Assembly: GCA_031550405.1 (NCBI GenBank)
Contig: JAVBOP010000084.1
Coordinates: 1 to 8,556, forward strand
DNA from: JAVBOP01 sp031550405
Lineage (GTDB): Bacteria > Bacteroidota > Ignavibacteria > Kapaibacteriales > UBA2268
Length of the DNA stretch: 8,556 bases
Direction of reading: 5' to 3'
Each line of letters begins with the position of its first letter. The stretch's first letter is position 1. A model generated the notes under the pieces. The model saw nothing but the letters and a program-made list of their open reading frames with translations, was not told where the DNA came from and searched no databases. This document shows positions 1-5,221 of the stretch, piece after piece. The position numbers and the translations under genes are program-made.

Positions 1-59
1 AGTATAAAACATTCACCCTCTATATTAATGACACCATAATTGCGATTTTGTAACATCAT
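1..59 (-). CDS. Possible 5' end of a gene running off the left edge (hypothetical)
   Basis: After the methyltransferase stop, the minus strand has two adjacent ATG codons (59-57 and 56-54). They are followed by 17 more codons without a stop before the window ends. The peptide would begin MMLQNRNYGVINIEGECFI. I do not recognise it, and I see no Shine-Dalgarno site. The 28-base gap to the upstream gene would suit a co-directional neighbour. However, a stop-free run of 19 codons is not rare by chance, so this is only a candidate; sequence to the left of the window would decide it. Confidence 0.25.
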   Translation of the reverse strand, partial: MMLQNRNYGVINIEGECFI

Positions 60-64
60 TACGC

Positions 65-82
65 AAAAAAAATATAATTTTT
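65..82 (-). terminator. Weak A/T hairpin with T-run after the methyltransferase gene
   Basis: Read on the minus strand just past the stop codon, AAAAAT and ATTTTT form a 6-bp stem around a TAT loop. The T-run continues to position 65. The shape resembles an intrinsic terminator, but the stem has no G:C pair and would be unstable. It could be simple A/T-rich spacer. Confidence 0.22.
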
Positions 83-87
83 CTCTA

Positions 88-870
88 TTATGAATTTTTG
101 TTCATAATTTTCTGCTGTTTTTGCCTCAATATTTCAAAAAAAACAATGCCCGCCGAAACAGAAGCATTCAAAGAATTTATATTGCCGCACATGTTTATTT
201 TTATCAAATGGTCGCAATGTTTCGCCACGGAAGGGCTAATTCCTTTCCCTTCCGAACCAATAATTATAGCAGTCGGCTTATCATAAATGTTGTCATAATA
301 GTTTTGATTGCCTTCAAGGCTTGTTCCTGTTATCCAAAAATGATTTTTTTTTAATTTTTCTATTGCAACAATAAGATTGGAAACTTGAATCACAGGCAAA
401 TAATTCAAACTGCCGGCAGAAACTTTTATCGCAGCAGGCGTAATCGGAGCAGAATTTTTATTTGGCATGATAATTCCTGCTACGCCCGCACATTCCGCAC
501 TTCTTGCAATCGCTCCAAGATTTTGCGGGTCGTTAATGCCGTCTAAAATTGCAATAACAGGATTTTTACCAATATCAAGACTGTTCAAAAAATCATCCAA
601 AAAAACTGTGCTTATTAATTGCTTTAGCGCTATAACACCTTGCGTTTTGGCATTTATTGGACAAGTTCTTTTCTCTAAATCTCTAAACTTAGTTTTATCC
701 AAAACCGTACAATTAATCTTTTTGCGTTTGGCTGCTGACAAAATATGCGGCATATTAGCGCCAAAACAAAAGAATATTTTTTGAATATCGCTATCCGAAT
801 TTATTGCTTCAATCACAGCATTTCTGCCATAAATATAATCGTTACTTTCGTTTCCTTTATCCTTATACAT
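88..870 (-). CDS. rlmB: TrmH/SpoU-family rRNA 2'-O-methyltransferase, RlmB type
   Basis: The 260-residue product is a SAM-dependent SPOUT enzyme. It most likely 2'-O-methylates a guanosine in the peptidyl-transferase region of 23S rRNA (Gm2251 in E. coli numbering). The N-terminal substrate-binding domain (about residues 12-82) opens with YIYGRNAVIEAI and ends with TQGVIAL, the counterpart of the family's HQG motif. The knotted catalytic domain carries motif 1 (DPQNLGAIARSA, N117 and R123), motif 2 (IIIGSEGKG, G205-E207) and motif 3 (SLNASVSAG, 233-241). Length is normal for RlmB. The ATG at 870 is the first start after in-frame stops; only a weak AGGA lies upstream. It follows the peptidase gene by 55 bases on the same strand with no clear terminator between, so some readthrough is possible, though a functional link is unlikely. 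The family is certain. The exact target nucleotide is inferred, because Bacteroidota often carry several TrmH paralogues. Confidence 0.92.
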   Translation of the reverse strand: MYKDKGNESNDYIYGRNAVIEAINSDSDIQKIFFCFGANMPHILSAAKRKKINCTVLDKTKFRDLEKRTCPINAKTQGVIALKQLISTVFLDDFLNSLDIGKNPVIAILDGINDPQNLGAIARSAECAGVAGIIMPNKNSAPITPAAIKVSAGSLNYLPVIQVSNLIVAIEKLKKNHFWITGTSLEGNQNYYDNIYDKPTAIIIGSEGKGISPSVAKHCDHLIKINMCGNINSLNASVSAGIVFFEILRQKQQKIMNKNS

Positions 871-925
871 TACATTAAAATCCTAAATTTAATACACCTC
901 ATGTTTCTAAATATTCTTTAAAAAA

Positions 926-3850
926 TTATCTGTTTATTATCAGTTTCTCAACCTTCACCTTATCGCCAATTTTTACAACAACACTATACATGCCGCTGGA
1001 TAAAGTCTTGGTGTTGAATTGCTTCGAGAACAAACCGATATCTGCATATCCGTCATATATTTGCATGATGTTTTTGCCCGACATATCGGAAATGTTGATA
1101 CTTATGTTTGATGATTCGGTTAAATCCATACTTAACGTGCAGTTATCGCTCGCGGGATTAGGGAATAATGAATATTTTTTAATAATTGTCGGCTCTTCTA
1201 TACCAACGTTGCCTATATCATCTACTAATACCGTTACATCATCTATACACGCTGCATAAGCACTATATTTTTTTAAAGCCCCTGTTTCTCCGATTGCACG
1301 TATCCGCAGTTTGATACCAGTATAATGCTCGGTATTATCAAAATAGTCATTCACAAGGAATGATAATTTTTCCCATGATCCTTGAAATGAATAACTATAT
1401 CCAGTTAATGCGTCATAAGCTTGTACATCTTTCCATGTAGCGCCATTATCTTTGCTTATAGAAAAAATCAATTGGCTTGTTGGTTCCACATCATTTAGCT
1501 CGGTATCTTCATAATCTAAATCCATATAATCAATACCATAATAGAAATACAATTCAATCCAGCATATATTGTTATTATTGACTTGAAGATTAGGAAAAAT
1601 CAAGTCAGCGATAGTTACTTTGCCTTGAGTGTTTTCATAGTCATTTATATACCAACATATATTATTAGGCATATGTTCTTTTGGGGAGTAATATTGGAAA
1701 TTCAGATGCTCTTCGCCTATGGTACCTAATTGCCATTCTGCTCCCTGAATAGTATGTGTTATATGATTATTCATACTACCACAAGCATCAGTATAAAGAG
1801 TATCAAAATCAACTAAAAATGTATGTGTTTCACTATATGGATGCAAATTAAAAAACTTGCTATTGAAAGGTGAATATACTTCAAAAGAATATTTGACAGC
1901 GGTACCTTTTATTTGATTTGGAATATATGCTTCGTATGTGTCTCCAAATTTGTACATTTTTATTGAATCTATCACATTATGCGATGTCGAATAATGCAGC
2001 CAAACATCATCTACCTGCTTTATGCTATTAACAAATGGTATAGTTAATTCAACATGATATGGTATGGTTGTATTGTTAGTATTTTCAAGAGGAATATGCT
2101 CATAATTATATTGCATATAGGCATTAAATCCAATATTATGATTATCAAATGCTGTAAGTATTTCCTCATAATTTGGAGTGCCATTGCTTAAATTGCCATC
2201 GTTATCATCTGTCATAAGCATTTGAATAAACCAATTGGTAAATGCTTTGGGTGTTGTCATGCCATCAGGTATTGCAAAACGAGTAAAATGCATGAGTTTT
2301 GCCACAGTATCCATTGTTATCATGTCAGCTAAATCCCACATAGCACCGCTTAATATCTGCCCATCAAAATGCCCTTCACCTGTATCATCAATACCCAATT
2401 TTAAAGTATTTTTTAAATTTCTTTCGCTTGGGTGAGAAGTGCCATCCGTCTTCAAACCTCTAAATACATCAGAATAACCAAGCATTATTGCACTGTGCAC
2501 ATCAGCCAGTCCTTCATGCAAAGCCATATCAAACATCATCATCTCTCCACAATCTTGATATATATAATCATTTATACTATGCCCAAGCTCATGGTAAAAA
2601 ACACTTGGCATTTGTCCTATGCGAATATTTGAGTGAAGCGGATGATAAAACGTTATACTAGCTCCAGCAGAAGAAGCATTAACTATATAATCGCTACTAC
2701 TGGCATTATTATCTAACAATAAATATTTTATGGAATACCTTTTATTTAAGTAATCAAAATCTTTGTCAATTGTAATAAACTTATCATTCATTTTATAAAA
2801 ACTGTTCCAATGTGTTGCCATGACCCTATAAATTGTATCTTTGGCATTTTCAATGATGCCATTTTGTATTGATGCTTTAATATTAATAGGAATATCATTT
2901 CCATTCCAATCTACGCCATCCCAGCTGGCAAGCTGCATCTCAAGCGGAGTAACGACAATATTTTGCCTTGTTCTAAATTTTATCTGCGCCTGCTTGCCGT
3001 TTAAATCATCACTGGTTGTGATTATGCCATTCTTGTCTGCATCGTAAGCCTTGCCATTTACTTCTACTTGCATATACGGAAAATAATCTGTAGTGATTAA
3101 TGGAGCATTTGGATGTGTTTCTACTACTTGGCTTTGTACTTTATAATCATGATTATGTACCTGATTATGACGCAATAACAGCTTGCCATCTTTTACATCG
3201 ACAAATGCCAAATAGCCGATTGTGCCAATATTATTTCTGAATTCAACCTTGTTAACTAATTTATAAATATATCCATTACCATTTTGAACAGGCAAAATAT
3301 ACTGTTCTCCAAACTCGAATATTAAATATTTTTCATCAATATCCAAGCCGGAAATTGCCGCCGTTTTGATAGCATGTGTATCAACATTTGGCATATATTC
3401 AACATTGACATTATCATAGTAAGCAGCAGTAATATCAAGCAGATTTCCATTTTTAAATATGCGAAGTTTCGTATTGGAATTGAGCAGTTGAATGCCGTTA
3501 TGCGTTTGCGAAAAATTAACATACCATTGATTGTTCCGCAGCTTTGCAGAAAGCAGTTTCAGATTTGCAGCATTAATATCAGGACGGCATTTTGCTATAA
3601 AACTCTTACAAATTTGCTCAATATTATCATCATTTATCGGCAGCGGCGAAATGCTTTTATTGATATTATCAGCAAATGCCAAAGAGTTTAACCTATTGTT
3701 ATTAAAAAAGATAGGATTGTTAGATATTTCGTTTTGCAGGAGCTGCACCGAGCCATCTTTTTTCAATATAGAGTAATTTGAAATGCCATTTTCAGTTGCA
3801 AACAAAAAATAAGAAAACAGCAGAAGAAATAGAATAATACTTCTTTTCAT
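926..3850 (-). CDS. Secreted FTP-domain zinc metallopeptidase (M36/M4-like gluzincin) with T9SS sorting domain
   Basis: A 974-residue extracellular protease. Residues 1-19 (MKRSIILFLLLFSYFLFA) are a Sec signal peptide. Residues about 75-145 match the FTP/PepSY-type inhibitory propeptide (QTHNGIQLLNSNTKLRIF). The zinc site is HELGH (H420, E421, H424), with E446 in ALHEGLADV as third ligand. GEGHFDGQILSGAMWDL (H494) matches the thermolysin-type second histidine region, and DGNLSNGTPNYEEI closes the catalytic domain. Residues about 585-690 look like an Ig-like module. Residues about 695-878 look like a jelly-roll module of the immune-inhibitor-A/MAM kind (DNGATW... ACIDDVTV). Residues 894-974 (LFPNPASDN to KLIINR) form a type A T9SS C-terminal sorting domain, predicting outer-membrane translocation and release or surface anchoring. 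The ATG at 3850 is preferred over an upstream TTG at 3910. It begins the signal peptide directly and has AAAGGTG five bases upstream. The frame is intact. Assignment to M36 rather than M4 is tentative, and the substrate is unknown. Confidence 0.9.
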   Translation of the reverse strand: MKRSIILFLLLFSYFLFATENGISNYSILKKDGSVQLLQNEISNNPIFFNNNRLNSLAFADNINKSISPLPINDDNIEQICKSFIAKCRPDINAANLKLLSAKLRNNQWYVNFSQTHNGIQLLNSNTKLRIFKNGNLLDITAAYYDNVNVEYMPNVDTHAIKTAAISGLDIDEKYLIFEFGEQYILPVQNGNGYIYKLVNKVEFRNNIGTIGYLAFVDVKDGKLLLRHNQVHNHDYKVQSQVVETHPNAPLITTDYFPYMQVEVNGKAYDADKNGIITTSDDLNGKQAQIKFRTRQNIVVTPLEMQLASWDGVDWNGNDIPINIKASIQNGIIENAKDTIYRVMATHWNSFYKMNDKFITIDKDFDYLNKRYSIKYLLLDNNASSSDYIVNASSAGASITFYHPLHSNIRIGQMPSVFYHELGHSINDYIYQDCGEMMMFDMALHEGLADVHSAIMLGYSDVFRGLKTDGTSHPSERNLKNTLKLGIDDTGEGHFDGQILSGAMWDLADMITMDTVAKLMHFTRFAIPDGMTTPKAFTNWFIQMLMTDDNDGNLSNGTPNYEEILTAFDNHNIGFNAYMQYNYEHIPLENTNNTTIPYHVELTIPFVNSIKQVDDVWLHYSTSHNVIDSIKMYKFGDTYEAYIPNQIKGTAVKYSFEVYSPFNSKFFNLHPYSETHTFLVDFDTLYTDACGSMNNHITHTIQGAEWQLGTIGEEHLNFQYYSPKEHMPNNICWYINDYENTQGKVTIADLIFPNLQVNNNNICWIELYFYYGIDYMDLDYEDTELNDVEPTSQLIFSISKDNGATWKDVQAYDALTGYSYSFQGSWEKLSFLVNDYFDNTEHYTGIKLRIRAIGETGALKKYSAYAACIDDVTVLVDDIGNVGIEEPTIIKKYSLFPNPASDNCTLSMDLTESSNISINISDMSGKNIMQIYDGYADIGLFSKQFNTKTLSSGMYSVVVKIGDKVKVEKLIINR

Positions 3851-3855
3851 ATTTA

Positions 3856-3862
3856 CACCTTT
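3856..3862 (-). promoter_or_regulatory. Shine-Dalgarno site of the metallopeptidase gene
   Basis: The minus strand reads AAAGGTG, ending five bases before the ATG at 3850. It is the clearest ribosome-binding site in the window. It decides for this start over the upstream in-frame TTG at 3910, which lies upstream of the predicted promoter. Confidence 0.6.
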
Positions 3863-3888
3863 TTGTAGTATTGTAATTATATTCTCCG

Positions 3889-3896
3889 CAAATATA
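3889..3896 (-). promoter_or_regulatory. Bacteroidota-type -7 promoter box for the metallopeptidase gene
   Basis: The minus strand reads TATATTTG, a perfect match to the Bacteroidota -7 consensus TAnnTTTG. It would start transcription near 3882 and give a leader of about 30 bases before the ATG at 3850, a sensible length. The usual TTTG box about 19-20 bases further upstream is missing; the nearest TTTG (3911-3908) is only 11 bases away. The call rests on the -7 element and its position. Confidence 0.42.
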
Positions 3897-3991
3897 ACAA
3901 TTTTTATCAAATAAAAAAGTATGTCTTATACGCCATAAATATATTTTCCATTATACTTTTTTTAATTCATGCAAATATCTTCGGAGGTTAA

Positions 3992-4069
3992 TCTAAAAGC
4001 GATTTACTAGTGTCTTATAATGCTGCGGGTAACACTGCGGAACTTTATTTAAAGTTTGTACGATTATGA
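3992..4069 (+). pseudogene. Open stretch ending in ATGA overlap with the adaptor gene; possible 3' remnant of a lost upstream gene
   Basis: Between an in-frame TAA (3989-3991) and TGA (4067-4069) lie 25 sense codons reading SKSDLLVSYNAAGNTAELYL, then KFVRL. The TGA overlaps the adaptor's ATG as ATGA, the classic arrangement for translationally coupled operon genes. The stretch is also richer in G+C than the flanking A/T spacer. It has no ATG. A GTG at 4010 lacks a ribosome-binding site, while a CGGAGG at 3982-3987 has no usable start codon at the right distance. One reading is the C-terminal end of a decayed gene that once preceded the adaptor; another is chance openness in spacer. I recognise no family. 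Confidence 0.3.
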
Positions 4070-5151
4070 CTAAAAAAGCAAAAATTATACTTTCTATCAC
4101 TATTCTGCTTCTTGTTACGGGAATAGTAATTTATCCGTTGCTTAGCGGCAAAACTGATGAAACGAGTATCTCTACGCCTGCTAATACTGCCAAAAGACCA
4201 CCGCTAAATGTAAATGCCCAAGTTGTTAAATATGAGGACTTGGATGATTCGTTCTTGGGTGTGGGCAATATAATTCCAGACGAAGAAGTCGATTTATCTT
4301 TCGAAACTTCTGGAAAAATCATGAAAATATATTTCAAGGAAGGAACAGCCGTTGAGCAGGGGCAATTGCTGGCTAAAATCAATGATTTGCCGCTGCAGGC
4401 AGAATTGAAAAAATTGCAAACGCAGGTAAAATTGGCGGAAGATAAGGTGTATCGTCAGAAAATGCTGCTTGCAAAAGATGCCGTCAGCAAGGAAGCATAC
4501 GAACAAGCTGCTACAGAGCTTGATAAGCTGAATGCCGATATTGAATTGGCGAAGGCGTATATAGCGCAGACAGAACTGCGAGCACCGTTTACAGGCATAA
4601 TCGGCTTGCGTTTAATCAGTGAAGGACAATATGCTTCGCCCAGTACAATTATAGCTAAGCTCACTAAAATAATACCACTTAAGATAGAATTTTCGGTAAA
4701 TGAGCGCCAGTCGGATATGATACGCAATGGAACAAAAGTAAAATTCAAAGTGCAAGATGACCTAAATAATTATGAAGCAACGGTTTACGCTATTGAATCT
4801 AAAATTGATTTGAATACCCATACATTAAAAGTGCGGGCTATATATCCCAACAGCAATGGCAAACTCAAGCCCGGCAAATCCGTTTCAATCGCAATACAAA
4901 CGCAAAAAATGCGCAATACACTGACCGTTCCAAGCGAAGCAATTATAGCAGAAATGGGACAAGATATAGCCTACGTTTACCGCAATGGCAAAGCGGAAAT
5001 AGTTACTCTCAAAAAAGGATTGCGCACGGAATCAAAAGTGCAGATTGTTGAAGGCTTAAAAGCTGGAGACACGCTAATCACAAGCGGCGTCATGCAGTTA
5101 AAGTCTGGAATGCCTGTTACCGTTACAATAAACAATGTGAGTATTTTATAA
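4066..5151 (+). CDS. RND-type efflux periplasmic adaptor (membrane fusion protein, HlyD/AcrA family)
   Basis: The 361-residue adaptor would bridge an inner-membrane RND pump to a TolC-like outer-membrane channel. Residues about 7-26 are one hydrophobic segment (ILSITILLLVTGIVIYPLL), a signal anchor. There is no lipobox cysteine, so it is not a lipoprotein. The first half of the barrel-sandwich (lipoyl-like) domain spans about 75-108 (ETSGKIMKIYFKEGTAVEQG). A short alpha-hairpin spans about 109-168, rich in Lys, Glu, Leu and Ala. The second half is about 169-202, with the hallmark LRAPFTGIIG. A beta-barrel follows at about 203-280. The membrane-proximal domain (about 283-357) contains VPSEAII and EGLKAGDTLITSGVMQLKSG. 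Length is typical. ATG 4066 is the only start in frame after a TAA at 4030. No Shine-Dalgarno is seen. No pump or channel gene is adjacent; the next gene converges from the other strand. The substrate cannot be inferred. Confidence 0.9.
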   Translation: MTKKAKIILSITILLLVTGIVIYPLLSGKTDETSISTPANTAKRPPLNVNAQVVKYEDLDDSFLGVGNIIPDEEVDLSFETSGKIMKIYFKEGTAVEQGQLLAKINDLPLQAELKKLQTQVKLAEDKVYRQKMLLAKDAVSKEAYEQAATELDKLNADIELAKAYIAQTELRAPFTGIIGLRLISEGQYASPSTIIAKLTKIIPLKIEFSVNERQSDMIRNGTKVKFKVQDDLNNYEATVYAIESKIDLNTHTLKVRAIYPNSNGKLKPGKSVSIAIQTQKMRNTLTVPSEAIIAEMGQDIAYVYRNGKAEIVTLKKGLRTESKVQIVEGLKAGDTLITSGVMQLKSGMPVTVTINNVSIL

Positions 5152-5221
5152 ATATTTAAATATAAAACACTTAAAAAAATTCACAGAACGCAGAAGGTTT
5201 ATTAAAAAATATTCATAAATC
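5152..5221. other. Short convergent intergenic region, no convincing terminator
   Basis: These 70 bases separate the 3' ends of the adaptor and the outer-membrane protein genes. They contain a perfect A/T palindrome ATATTTAAATAT (5152-5163) and a purine-rich CACAGAACGCAGAAGG (5182-5197), but no G:C-stemmed hairpin with a T-run in either direction. Confidence 0.6.

Noticed and set aside
884..891. TAAATTTA on the minus strand as a promoter for the methyltransferase gene
   Set aside because: One mismatch to TAnnTTTG, and the implied leader would be only a few bases long; not enough to call.
3851..3910. Twenty-residue N-terminal extension of the metallopeptidase from a TTG at 3910
   Set aside because: It would place extra residues before a normal signal peptide, lies upstream of the predicted transcription start, and the ATG at 3850 has the better ribosome-binding site.
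4050..4058. TAAAGTTTG as a promoter -7 box for the adaptor gene
   Set aside because: It has three instead of two bases between TA and TTTG, and it would place the transcription start on top of the start codon.
5152..5163. ATATTTAAATAT palindrome as a bidirectional terminator
   Set aside because: All A/T, no loop and no following T-run of useful length; it would not form a stable hairpin.
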